A stretch of 64,000 nt of DNA from Agromyces salentinus (GTDB lineage Bacteria > Actinomycetota > Actinomycetes > Actinomycetales > Microbacteriaceae): the NCBI RefSeq assembly GCF_009749395.1, contig NZ_WBIR01000006.1, forward strand, positions 186,001 through 250,000, in the 5' to 3' direction. Made by a program: the position numbers and the translations under genes. Position 1 is the first letter of the stretch. Each line of letters begins with the position of its first letter. The notes under the pieces were generated by a model. That model did no database searches. It was not told the DNA's origin and saw only the letters and a program-made list of their open reading frames with translations. Shown one piece after another: positions 27,446-37,080 of the stretch.

Positions 27446-30400
27446 TCAGGGTGCGGCTCGATACGCCGCCGACAGCTCCTGCGTGACCACCCCTGCGCCG
27501 GCGTCGCCGGTCACCCTGACCGACACGGAACCGGCGGGGATGGCGCCCGCGCGCGTCGTGAACGTGTGCACCGCATCGCCGCCGGGCGACACCGACGGAA
27601 ACGACTTCGTGCCGAAGGCCGACGTGAGCGCGACCGCGACGGGGGTGCTCTCCCGGTTGGTCACGCGGACGGCGACGTGGGCCCGGCCGCCGAGCATCCT
27701 CGACTCGGCCACCGCGTCGACCGCGAGGGCCCGGGCCGTGACCCGCCGTCCGTGCACCGTGATCTCGGCGGCACCGCCGAACTGGAGCCCGTTCTGCGCG
27801 TTGACGCCGACCAGCCTGAGGTAGCGCGCCTTCGCGGCGGCGAAGTCCACCCGCGTGGCCGCGGTGCCGACCGTGAACGAACCGGCTGCGACGGGATCAC
27901 CCCAGGCGGCTCCGTCCTGCGAGAGGAACACCTGGTAGTCCTTGATCCGGCCGTTCGTGCCGGACTGACGCGGCAGGTACGTGAGGCCGTCGACGGAGTG
28001 CTCCCCGCCGAGGTCGAGCGCGACCCAGTGGGGGTAGCTCGCCGCGTTCGTCGACCAGCGGGTGTGCCAGAAGCTGGCGGCGCTGCCGTCGATGGCCTTC
28101 GCGGCCGTCTCTGCCGGCGCCTCCTCGCTGCTGACCCCGGCGATCGAGAGGCGCGTCTGGGGCAGGGTTCCCTCCGGCAGGAGGGCGAGCGTGGTCTCGA
28201 AGTCGACCTCGCCCGGCCCCTGCGCCGACGAGAACGCGCCGGTCGCGGTGAAGGCGTACGCCTCGAGCGCCGCGCCCGCGGCGGGGGTCACGGACCACTT
28301 CGTGGTCACGCGCTCGCCGGCGAGCACCCGCTCGAAGGCGTCGTCGGTGGCCGCCGTCGCAGCCCATCCCTCGGGCACGGCGAGCGACATGGAGACGGCC
28401 GTCATGTCGCCGGTCGAGTTGTTCGTGAACGAGGTCGTGACGACCCCGACCTCCCCCGACACGAGTTCGGCGCCCGGCTCGAACGCGACCCAGGCATCCT
28501 GCGGGGCGAGCCGGTCGGTATCGGTCTCCACCTCGAAGATCCGGCGGCCGTCACGGTTGATCCAGGTGGCCTTCAGGGTGGCCGGCTGCACCGTGGTGTC
28601 GGCCTCGAGCCGCAGGAACACGTGCGGTTCGACCGCGCTGTGCACGAGCGACGGATGCGGCACGTTCAGGCTCGGGATGACGGAACTGTGCATCGGGCTG
28701 ACGATGAACTGCCAGAGGTCGTAGCCGACGCGCCTGCCGTAGTTCAGCGCGCGCGACACGTGGATGTCGCCACCGACCAGGAAGACGCCGGAGATGCGGT
28801 TGCGGGCGACGAAGTCGAGGATCGCGTCGCGCTCGTACGAGTACGTGCCCCAGTCGTCGCTCTCGCCGTTCTGCTTGTCGTCCCAGATCATGCCGGTCGC
28901 GAGCGCCTTGAACGGCGCGGTGCTGGCGAGCAGCTTCTCCTGGAGCCACTCCCACTGCACTCCGCCGATGGCGGTCTGCTGCGCCGGGTCGGCCCAGCTC
29001 GGCCCGGTGCGGCTGAACCAGCGCGGGTCCAGGAGGAACACCTCGATCGGCCCTCGGCGGAATGAGGTGTAGATCCCCTCGCCCGCCTCGGTGCGCTCGG
29101 TCAGCTGCACCCCCTCCGCGCTGTGGCCGAAGGTCGCGTTCGCGCGGTAGTCGACGAGGGCGGTGCGGTTGTTGCGCTTGCCGGGCAGGTCGCCGTGCAC
29201 GTCGTTGCCGCCGAAGTCGTGGTCGTCCCACGTCGCCCAGATCGGCATCGTGCTGGTCACGGCCGTCAGCTGCGGCTGCTCGAGGAACGCGCGCTGCTTG
29301 GTCCGCGCGACGACGAGGTTCGTGCTATCGATGTAGGGGGTGTCGCCGAGCATGACGAACCCGTCGCAGCCCTCGGAGCGGATGCGGTCCCAGATGTGGT
29401 TCGCCTCCGTCCAGACGCAGGACCCCATGCCCATCACGAGCTTCGTCGGCTCCTCGTGGGGCACCGAGGTCGAGAAGGAACCGCCGATGGCGAGGCCGGC
29501 GATCGGCGCACCGGCGGGGGCGATCGAGTACGTGTAGGCCGTTCCGGCGGTCAGTCCGGCGAGCTCGAAGAGCACGGTGGAGTCGTTGGCCGGCGACAGC
29601 TCCGCCTGCACGGTCTGCGCGGTTCCCCCATCGCTCGAGTAGGTCAGGTTCCACGTCGTGCGGTCATGGAGGTCGCTGCCCGGGCGGATGAGGATGCGAG
29701 CGTGCTCCGTGCCCGTGTCGCCCACCAGCGGCCCGGCGATCGCCTGCAGCGTCGGCGGCACCGCGGGTGCGGTGCCCGAGCGCACGCGCTGCACGTAGGC
29801 GGCGAGCGCGGTGAAGAACATCTCGCTGTCGGCGATGGCCGCGGCCGGCTGCACCGCCGCTCCGGCCGCGTTGTAGCACTTGTCGATCGTGAGGCTCGTG
29901 ATGACGAAGCGACCGGCGCCGTGCGCGGCCTCGAGCATGGCGGGCGGCCGTCCGGCCGCCTGGCAGGCCAGGAGCACGCGCATCTGCCGCCAATCCAGCA
30001 GGGACTCCCAGCTCACCCTGATCTGCGTGGAGCGGCCCGTGAAGACCTTGCCGTCGACCACGCGCAGGTGGGAGACGAGCGGGTGATCGGTCGCGACCGG
30101 GAAGATCGTGTCGTAGTCGGAGTCGTTGCGGCTCGCCATGAGCGGCGAGGGCAGGTAGTTGACCGTCGGGTCGAATTGGTCGGACTGGGCCATGTCCAGC
30201 AGCACGCCGCCCGCCGCGACGAACGCCTGGATGGAGGCCGCCTGCGCGGCGATGTACTGCGTGTAGGCGGGCGCGTTGTTGGTGAAGCTGCCGAAGGCGA
30301 TGAGGTCGACGCCCTGGTCGGTGGCCGGCTTCGCCGGGTCGAGCGGCACGACCGTGCAACCGGCCTTCGTCAGCAGCGGCACGAGGCCGGTCGCCGACGT

Positions 30401-30580
30401 CCACGGGTCGCGGAACTCGAGCACGGCCACGCGCACCGGGTTCTCCGCGGCCGCGGCGGGCCCGCCCTGGGCGACGAGCGCCGCCGCCGCACCCACGGCC
30501 GCCCCGCCGAGGAACCCCCGGCGACTCGTCAGCGGTCCACCGCCGCGTCTGCTGCTTCGGTCATCGGATGTCGCGTGCAC
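27446..30580 (-). CDS. TAT-exported PhoD-like phosphatase with C-terminal modules
   Basis: This 1044-residue secreted protein has a twin-arginine signal, SRRGFLGGAAVG, near residues 19-30. Residues about 48-275 form a glutamine-amidotransferase/ThuA-like region (VAVLEFRDPWTS, GGVLLDMAQSDQF). A fibronectin-like stretch follows, then a PhoD metallophosphatase domain (about 390-660) with metal ligands in MLGDTPYID, WATWDDHDFGGND and VGGDIHVSRAL. After about 700 there is an NPCBM/alpha-galactosidase-associated-like segment, and about 820-950 an F5/8 type C discoidin-like domain (WHTRWSTNAASYPHWVALDLGG). The last about 90 residues resemble the end of the phosphodiesterase at 3282. The GTG start has GAGGAGA upstream. 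PhoD enzymes cleave phosphodiesters such as teichoic acid or phospholipid; the substrate here is unknown. Confidence 0.9.
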   Translation of the reverse strand: MHATSDDRSSRRGGGPLTSRRGFLGGAAVGAAAALVAQGGPAAAAENPVRVAVLEFRDPWTSATGLVPLLTKAGCTVVPLDPAKPATDQGVDLIAFGSFTNNAPAYTQYIAAQAASIQAFVAAGGVLLDMAQSDQFDPTVNYLPSPLMASRNDSDYDTIFPVATDHPLVSHLRVVDGKVFTGRSTQIRVSWESLLDWRQMRVLLACQAAGRPPAMLEAAHGAGRFVITSLTIDKCYNAAGAAVQPAAAIADSEMFFTALAAYVQRVRSGTAPAVPPTLQAIAGPLVGDTGTEHARILIRPGSDLHDRTTWNLTYSSDGGTAQTVQAELSPANDSTVLFELAGLTAGTAYTYSIAPAGAPIAGLAIGGSFSTSVPHEEPTKLVMGMGSCVWTEANHIWDRIRSEGCDGFVMLGDTPYIDSTNLVVARTKQRAFLEQPQLTAVTSTMPIWATWDDHDFGGNDVHGDLPGKRNNRTALVDYRANATFGHSAEGVQLTERTEAGEGIYTSFRRGPIEVFLLDPRWFSRTGPSWADPAQQTAIGGVQWEWLQEKLLASTAPFKALATGMIWDDKQNGESDDWGTYSYERDAILDFVARNRISGVFLVGGDIHVSRALNYGRRVGYDLWQFIVSPMHSSVIPSLNVPHPSLVHSAVEPHVFLRLEADTTVQPATLKATWINRDGRRIFEVETDTDRLAPQDAWVAFEPGAELVSGEVGVVTTSFTNNSTGDMTAVSMSLAVPEGWAATAATDDAFERVLAGERVTTKWSVTPAAGAALEAYAFTATGAFSSAQGPGEVDFETTLALLPEGTLPQTRLSIAGVSSEEAPAETAAKAIDGSAASFWHTRWSTNAASYPHWVALDLGGEHSVDGLTYLPRQSGTNGRIKDYQVFLSQDGAAWGDPVAAGSFTVGTAATRVDFAAAKARYLRLVGVNAQNGLQFGGAAEITVHGRRVTARALAVDAVAESRMLGGRAHVAVRVTNRESTPVAVALTSAFGTKSFPSVSPGGDAVHTFTTRAGAIPAGSVSVRVTGDAGAGVVTQELSAAYRAAP

Positions 30581-30670
30581 AGGGTCTCCTCAGCCTCGTC
30601 ATCGACGCGCGCGAACACCGCAGTCGCGTCGCAGACGATCCGACCGGCGGGGCGTGACGCGGAGCCGAAG

Positions 30671-30681
30671 ATCCGGTGAAC
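30671..30681 (-). promoter_or_regulatory. PHO-box-like half repeat before phosphatase
   Basis: On the minus strand this reads GTTCACCGGAT, matching the PhoP unit core GTTCACC, about 90 bases before the PhoD-like gene. The adjoining second unit (CTTCGGCTCCG) is poor. The rest of 30581-30755 shows no gene. Confidence 0.22.
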
Positions 30682-30755
30682 ACCCCGGGTCGCGAGGCGG
30701 GCGATCCCGGCGAGTTGTTCGAAGAGGTGGGCGCGGGCGGATCCGACGCCCCACT

Positions 30756-31892
30756 TCAGCGAGAGCGGCGCGACGCCGTGACCGTGAACTTCGGGTCGCG
30801 GGCGACCTGCCGCGTCGGACCGACGATCCGCTCGAGCGCGGACCGGTAGCGCAGGTGCGAGTTCCAGACGCACCACAGCTCGCCGCCCGGGGCGAGCACG
30901 CGCGCGGCATCGGCGAACAGGTGCTCGGCGATGCCGGTGTGCAGCGCGGCATCCGAGTGGAACGGCGGGTTCAGCACGACGAGCGGCTCGCTCGCGTCGG
31001 CGAGCAGCTCGAGCCCGTCGGCCTGGGTGACCCGCACGCGATCGCCGACGCCGTTGCGCTCCGCGGTCACGCGGGCGGATGCCGCGGCCGCCGCCGAGCG
31101 GTCGGTCGCCGTCACCACGAGCCCCGGCCGCGCTCGCGCCAGCCAGGAGGCGATGACACCCGTGCCGCACGCGAGGTCGACGGCGGTCGCGGCATCCGCC
31201 ATCGCATCGTCGAGATGCGCGAGCAGTAGGCGCGTGCCGATGTCCACCGAGGTCGCCGCGAACACGCCGCCGTGGGCGGCCACGTCGAGGTCGAGGGCGG
31301 CATCATGCTGGACGCGCGGCCACGCCGGGGCCACGAGCTCGCGCGCCGGGCGGGGCAGGGTCGCCGTGAGCACCCGGGACTTCTGGCGGGCGTGCGACAC
31401 GTCGACCCGCTCGAACCACGCACCGAGCACCTCGTTCATGCTCGTCGACATGTGCTTCTGGCGCCCGCCGGCGAAGACCGCGACTCCGGATGCCGTGTGG
31501 CCGGCGATGAGCGCCGCGAGCTCGTCGAGCCGGTCGAGGGAGCGCGGCAGCCGCAGCAGCACGACGCTCGCGCCGTCGAGGAGCTCGGGCGACAGCGGCA
31601 TCGACCGGGGCGCGCGCTCGGCCGCGAATCCGAGGCGCGCGGCGTTGCGTGCGAGCGCCCGCTCGCCCGTCACGAGGTCCTGGTGCACGCGCACGCCCGT
31701 CGCGCCGAGCGCCGTGGCGCCGAGGGCGAGTGCGCCGTACGAGTCGTCGAGCACGACCACCGTGTCGGGGGTTGCGGCCGCGATCGCCGCGGAGGCCTCG
31801 TCGAGGATGAGCCGGTCGGCGGCATCGGACGCCTCGAGTCCGCGGCCCTCGACGTCGGGCTCGCGGCGCAGCCGCTCGAAGTCCAAGGTCAC
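30756..31892 (-). CDS. RsmC/RlmG-like rRNA guanine-N2 methyltransferase
   Basis: This 378-residue, two-lobed methyltransferase has a degenerate N-terminal lobe (residues 1-190) that keeps a Rossmann shape but lacks a clear SAM motif. The C-terminal lobe has AVDLACGTGVIASWLA (motif I), VTATDRSAAAAASA and VVLNPPFHSD, the NPPF motif that marks N2-guanine and related base methyltransferases. RsmC and RlmG methylate 16S and 23S rRNA guanines; which one this matches cannot be decided from sequence. The start is a GTG 6 bases after a TAGCCT -10 box (31904-31899), so it is probably leaderless. Confidence 0.87.
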   Translation of the reverse strand: MTLDFERLRREPDVEGRGLEASDAADRLILDEASAAIAAATPDTVVVLDDSYGALALGATALGATGVRVHQDLVTGERALARNAARLGFAAERAPRSMPLSPELLDGASVVLLRLPRSLDRLDELAALIAGHTASGVAVFAGGRQKHMSTSMNEVLGAWFERVDVSHARQKSRVLTATLPRPARELVAPAWPRVQHDAALDLDVAAHGGVFAATSVDIGTRLLLAHLDDAMADAATAVDLACGTGVIASWLARARPGLVVTATDRSAAAAASARVTAERNGVGDRVRVTQADGLELLADASEPLVVLNPPFHSDAALHTGIAEHLFADAARVLAPGGELWCVWNSHLRYRSALERIVGPTRQVARDPKFTVTASRRSR

Positions 31893-31973
31893 CCGGCAAG
31901 GCTACGCGGGCGGACGGCGCCGCACCGCTTCCTGAGTGCGGATCGCAGGCTCGTTTGCTACTCTCGGGCCCGC

Positions 31974-32681
31974 ATGGGGAACGCACAGACCACCGGGGAA
32001 CGAACGGCGGCTCGGCACAACGCCGAGCCGCGAGTCGTGCGCCCGCGCCGCGGCATCCGGCCTCTCGCCCTGCTCGCGACCCTCGCCGTGGGCGGCCTGC
32101 TCGCGACGATGGCGCTCGTGCCGGCCGCACCCGCCCCGTCGGTGTTCGCCGCGGGCGCCGACACCGTCCGGCCCGCCGTCGCGGGCCAGACCGTCGAGGT
32201 CGCCGAGGGCGTCGCGGCGCCCCAGGTCTCGCAGGAGTCCTACACCGCGGCGACCGGAGCGCAGACCCTCGTCGCCGGCGGTACGAACCTCGACTGGGCC
32301 AAGCTCGTGCTCGTCGAGGGCGACTGGCCCGTCACGGAGGAGAACGTCACCTTCATGATGCGGTGGATGCGTCAGGAGAACGGCGCCGACAACTGGTGGA
32401 ACCGCAACAACCCGCTCAACAACGGGCAGGGCTCTGGCGGCGGTTCCGGCCTCGGCAGCTACGTCACGCTCGTCGAGGCGGCCTACTACGCGGCCGAGAA
32501 TCTCAAGTCGGGGCGCTACCCCGCGGTCGACGCGGCGCTCGTCGACGGCACCTCCGCGGATGCCACGGCGCAGGCCATCTGGGCGTCGCCGTGGGCCTCG
32601 AGCCACTACGGGTACGGCACGCACTGGAGCTCGCGCCCCTACGACGTCATCGAGGCCCCGGCCTCCGCCTGGGGCCGCTGA
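31974..32681 (+). CDS. exported protein, possible lysozyme-like domain
   Basis: This 235-residue protein has an Arg-rich N-terminus (residues 1-28), a hydrophobic segment (about 29-48) and an AFAAG-like processing region, so it is exported or anchored. From about residue 95 there is a conserved-looking block: WAKLVLVEGDWPVTEENVTFMMRWMRQENG, then NWWNRNNPLNNG and YVTLVEAAYYAAENLKSGRYPAVD. A helix with an exposed Glu followed by N-N-P-L-N recalls phage-type glucosaminidase or transglycosylase folds, but I cannot assign it. The ATG lies 9 bases after TACTCT (31959-31964) with no ribosome site. Function unknown. Confidence 0.75.
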   Translation: MGNAQTTGERTAARHNAEPRVVRPRRGIRPLALLATLAVGGLLATMALVPAAPAPSVFAAGADTVRPAVAGQTVEVAEGVAAPQVSQESYTAATGAQTLVAGGTNLDWAKLVLVEGDWPVTEENVTFMMRWMRQENGADNWWNRNNPLNNGQGSGGGSGLGSYVTLVEAAYYAAENLKSGRYPAVDAALVDGTSADATAQAIWASPWASSHYGYGTHWSSRPYDVIEAPASAWGR

Positions 32682-32729
32682 GCCGATCACGCGACCCGAC
32701 GGCCACCACTGCGCCGATCAGCGCCGGTG

Positions 32730-33152
32730 TCAGCCTCGGTCGAGCGGGCGCCAGACGACCATCGCCGTCTCGCGGCGCACGCGAGTACCCGACCGGAGCG
32801 TGACGACCTCGCCCTCGGCGCCGGCGGCGAAGACACGGCGGCCCGGGCGGTTCAGCATCTCGTCGGCGAGCATCGCCTCGAGTTCGCGCACGCGGGCCTT
32901 CAGCGTCGCGACCTCGTCCTCGAGCCCGAGCACGCGGCGGATGCCCTCGAGGCTCACGCCCTCGCTCGAGAGCTGCGCGATCTCGCGGAGCTGCACGACG
33001 TCGCGCATCGAGTAGCGCCGGGACTTGCCCGCGGTGCGCGTCGGCGAGACGAGCCCGAGGCGGTCGTACTGCCGCAGGGTCTGCGGGTGCATGCCGGCCA
33101 GCTCCGCCGCCACCGAGATGACGAACAGCGGGCTGGTCTCGTCCATGCTCAC
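32730..33152 (-). CDS. hspR: HspR, MerR-type heat-shock repressor
   Basis: This 140-residue MerR-family protein has a winged helix at residues 8-75 (FVISVAAELAGMHPQTLRQYDRLGLVSPTRT, then SRRYSMRDVVQLREI), typical of HspR. A leucine-rich coiled coil (EDEVATLKARVRELEAML) mediates dimerisation, followed by a basic tail ending VWRPLDRG. HspR represses dnaK and clpB operons at HAIR sites with DnaK as co-repressor; three HAIR sites are present in this window. A GTG start overlapping the dnaJ stop (GTGA) was chosen; the ATG 6 bases later is possible. It is the last gene of dnaK-grpE-dnaJ-hspR, so it is autoregulated. Confidence 0.94.
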   Translation of the reverse strand: MSMDETSPLFVISVAAELAGMHPQTLRQYDRLGLVSPTRTAGKSRRYSMRDVVQLREIAQLSSEGVSLEGIRRVLGLEDEVATLKARVRELEAMLADEMLNRPGRRVFAAGAEGEVVTLRSGTRVRRETAMVVWRPLDRG

Positions 33153-34141
33153 CCCCGGGCCCTCGCGATGAGGTCGTCACGGGGGTTCTCGTCGGGCAGC
33201 TCCGCCGCGAACTCGCGCAGCTTGTGCTCGGCCTCCTTCGACAGGTGCGCCGGTACGGCGACCTGCACGACGGCGAGGAGGTCGCCCGTGGCCTTCTTCG
33301 TCTCGACGCCGCGCCCCTTGACGCGGAGGACCCGGCCGCTGGGCGTGCCGGGCGCCACGCGGAGCTTGACGGGGTCGCCGCCGAGCGTGGGCACCTGGAT
33401 GGTCGCGCCGAGCGCGGCCTCCACGAACGTGACGGGCACGTTCACGCGGAGGTTCAGCCCGTCGCGCTCGAACACCGGGTGCTTGCGCACCGTCACCGTG
33501 AGCACGAGGTCGCCCGGGGCGCCGCCGTCGGGTGAGGGCTGGCCCTTGCCCGCGACCTTGATCTTCTGCCCGTCGGCGACGCCGGCCGGGATGCGCACCG
33601 TGATGTTGCGGCCCTCGCCGGTCTGCAGGGTGAGCTGGTCGCCCTTGGTGGCCGTGATGAAGTCGAGCGTGGTGGTCGCGGTGACGTCGCGCCCCTTGGT
33701 GGGGCCGCCGGCTCCGCGGTATCCGCCGGTCGGCTGGCCGAACCGGCCGTTGCCGAACAGTCCGCCGAGCAGGTCGTCGTAGTTGCCGCCCTGCTGGTAC
33801 GTGTACTGCTGGCGGCCGCCGCCGCCCTGGCCGAACATGCCGCCGAAGACGTCCTCGAAGCCGCCGTTGGCTCCGCCGCCGCCTGGCGCGGTGAAGCGCG
33901 CGCCGGAGCCCATGGCCCGGACGGCGTCGTACTCCTTGCGCTGCTCGGGGTCGGAGAGCACCGAGTTCGCCTCGCTGATCTCCTTGAACTTCGCCTCGGC
34001 CGCGGCATCCCCGGGGTTCGAATCGGGGTGGTACTTGCGCGCGAGCTTGCGATACGTCTTCTTGAGCTCGGCGTCGCTCACGTCCTTCGAGACGCCGAGC
34101 ACCTTGTAGAAGTCCTTGTCGAACCAGTCCTGGCTGGCCAT
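33149..34141 (-). CDS. dnaJ: DnaJ-family co-chaperone without zinc finger
   Basis: This 330-residue J-domain protein has its J domain at residues 8-75 (DFYKVLGVSKDVSDAELKKTYRKLARKYHPDSNPG) with the HPD motif that stimulates DnaK ATPase. A Gly/Phe-rich and Gln/Tyr-containing linker (about 85-150) follows, then the C-terminal substrate-binding domains. The four CxxCxGxG zinc repeats are absent, so it is a class B (CbpA-like) rather than class A DnaJ. The ATG at 34141 was preferred over a GTG at 34147 because GAGG sits 5 bases upstream. It lies between grpE and hspR. Confidence 0.93.
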   Translation of the reverse strand: MASQDWFDKDFYKVLGVSKDVSDAELKKTYRKLARKYHPDSNPGDAAAEAKFKEISEANSVLSDPEQRKEYDAVRAMGSGARFTAPGGGGANGGFEDVFGGMFGQGGGGRQQYTYQQGGNYDDLLGGLFGNGRFGQPTGGYRGAGGPTKGRDVTATTTLDFITATKGDQLTLQTGEGRNITVRIPAGVADGQKIKVAGKGQPSPDGGAPGDLVLTVTVRKHPVFERDGLNLRVNVPVTFVEAALGATIQVPTLGGDPVKLRVAPGTPSGRVLRVKGRGVETKKATGDLLAVVQVAVPAHLSKEAEHKLREFAAELPDENPRDDLIARARG

Positions 34142-34200
34142 CGACACCTCGTCTCTCGGAAGTCTGGTGGAAAGGGTACGCCGGTCGGGAAGCGCGAAGG

Positions 34201-34233
34201 GCGTATCGAGACCGAGATGTGGTCTCGATACGC
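34201..34233. repeat. extragenic hairpin with GGTCTCGATACGC arms
   Basis: Perfect 13-bp arms (34201-34213 and 34221-34233) flank a 7-base loop in the 131-base gap between grpE and dnaJ. The right arm continues as CTCCTTCGTCGCTACTCGACC. I recognise this string type as a dispersed extragenic repeat in Microbacteriaceae. It may act as an attenuator or mRNA-stabilising element inside the operon. Confidence 0.7.
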
Positions 34234-34272
34234 TCCTTCGTCGCTACTCGACCGCCGTGGCGGTGCGACTGG

Positions 34273-34857
34273 CTACGCGGGCGTCTTCACGACGACCTTG
34301 GCCACGCGGAGCAGCGTGCCTCCGAGCGTGTAGCCCGTCTCGACGACGTCGGCGACCGTGTCGGCCTCGACGTCGGGCGAGGGCTGTTGGAAGATCGCCT
34401 CGTGCTTCTGCGGGTCGAACGCCTCGCCGACCTCGCCGAACTTGGCCAGTCCGAGCCGTTCGACCGAGGCGCGGAGCTTGGCCGCGATCGTCGCGAAGGC
34501 CGACTCGCCCTCGAGGTCGCCGTGCTTCTCGGCCCGGTCGAGGTCGTCCAGCACGGGCAGCAGCACGGCCACCGTCGCGCCGATCGCGCGTTCCCGCTCG
34601 ACCTCGCGGTTGGCCTCGGTGCGCCGACGGTAGTTGGCGTACTCGGCGGTGACCCGCTTGAGGTCGGCCAGGTGCTCGTCGGTCGGATCCTCGACCTCGG
34701 CGTTCGCGGCGTTCAGGATGTCCTCGACCGTGAGCTCGCGCTCGTCGGCCTCGACCTCGGCCTGCAACTCCTCGGGGGTGACGGACGCCTCGGCGCCCGC
34801 CACCTCCTCGGTGGCCTCGGGGTCGGGAACCTCGGGGTTCTCCTTCTCGTCTGCCAT
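34273..34857 (-). CDS. grpE: GrpE nucleotide exchange factor
   Basis: This 194-residue protein has an acidic, low-complexity N-terminus (residues 1-50), a long coiled coil (about 55-110: DEHLADLKRVTAEYANYRRRTEANRE), the central LLPVLDDLDRAEKHGD and a C-terminal beta domain with FDPQKHEAIFQQPSPDVEADTV and VETGYTLGGTLLRVAKV. It releases ADP from DnaK and is also the thermosensor of the chaperone cycle. It starts 8 bases after the dnaK stop. Confidence 0.95.
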   Translation of the reverse strand: MADEKENPEVPDPEATEEVAGAEASVTPEELQAEVEADERELTVEDILNAANAEVEDPTDEHLADLKRVTAEYANYRRRTEANREVERERAIGATVAVLLPVLDDLDRAEKHGDLEGESAFATIAAKLRASVERLGLAKFGEVGEAFDPQKHEAIFQQPSPDVEADTVADVVETGYTLGGTLLRVAKVVVKTPA

Positions 34858-34865
34858 GCTCGGGC

Positions 34866-36728
<1,863 letters not shown>

Positions 36729-36831
36729 GTTGTCTCTCCTTCTGCCGGGGCCTCGCGAGCGGATGTCGCGGAATGCCCCCTGCGGTCGGCCCGGCCTTGC
36801 TGGCCCGCAACCGAAGTCGTCCTGATCGGAA

Positions 36832-36852
36832 CTTGAGTCCCGATGACTCAAG
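36832..36852. promoter_or_regulatory. HAIR operator 1 of dnaK
   Basis: CTTGAGT-N7-ACTCAAG is an exact consensus HspR inverted repeat, about 104 bases before the dnaK start. Its position coincides with the expected -10 region of a promoter whose -35 box is at 36879-36874. Confidence 0.95.
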
Positions 36853-36873
36853 CCTTCCAGCGCCGTCCCGACG

Positions 36874-36879
36874 TGTCAA
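36874..36879 (-). promoter_or_regulatory. dnaK promoter -35 box
   Basis: On the minus strand this is a perfect TTGACA. A 17-base spacer puts the -10 region at about 36856-36851, overlapping HAIR operator 1. The -10 itself (AAGGCT) is weak, so the exact promoter is tentative. Confidence 0.5.
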
Positions 36880-36894
36880 GTCGAGTGCCGGAAA

Positions 36895-36915
36895 GTTGAG
36901 TACACATGACTCAAC
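36895..36915. promoter_or_regulatory. HAIR operator 2 of dnaK region
   Basis: GTTGAGT-N7-ACTCAAC is the same symmetrical HspR site found at clpB. It lies upstream of the dnaK -35 box and 119 bases before the -10 box of the divergent aminopeptidase gene, in the 352-base intergenic stretch. Confidence 0.9.
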
Positions 36916-37080
36916 TCACAGCGGGCACGCAGTATTCCGCCGTCGGGCATCCGCATCCTGCAGCGGCGGGGCCCTGCATCGGCGCATCCGTGCGGCCGCG
37001 GCCACCGTGCTATCGGCCGAAACATGCGCGTCCTAGAGTTTCGCCGAAACGGGAAAACGGAACGGCGAGAAGGAGCACAC

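Noticed and set aside
30581..30755. A small gene between the PhoD-like phosphatase and the RsmC-like gene
   Set aside because: No frame has a ribosome site with a sensible protein; the stretch looks like promoter and leader DNA.
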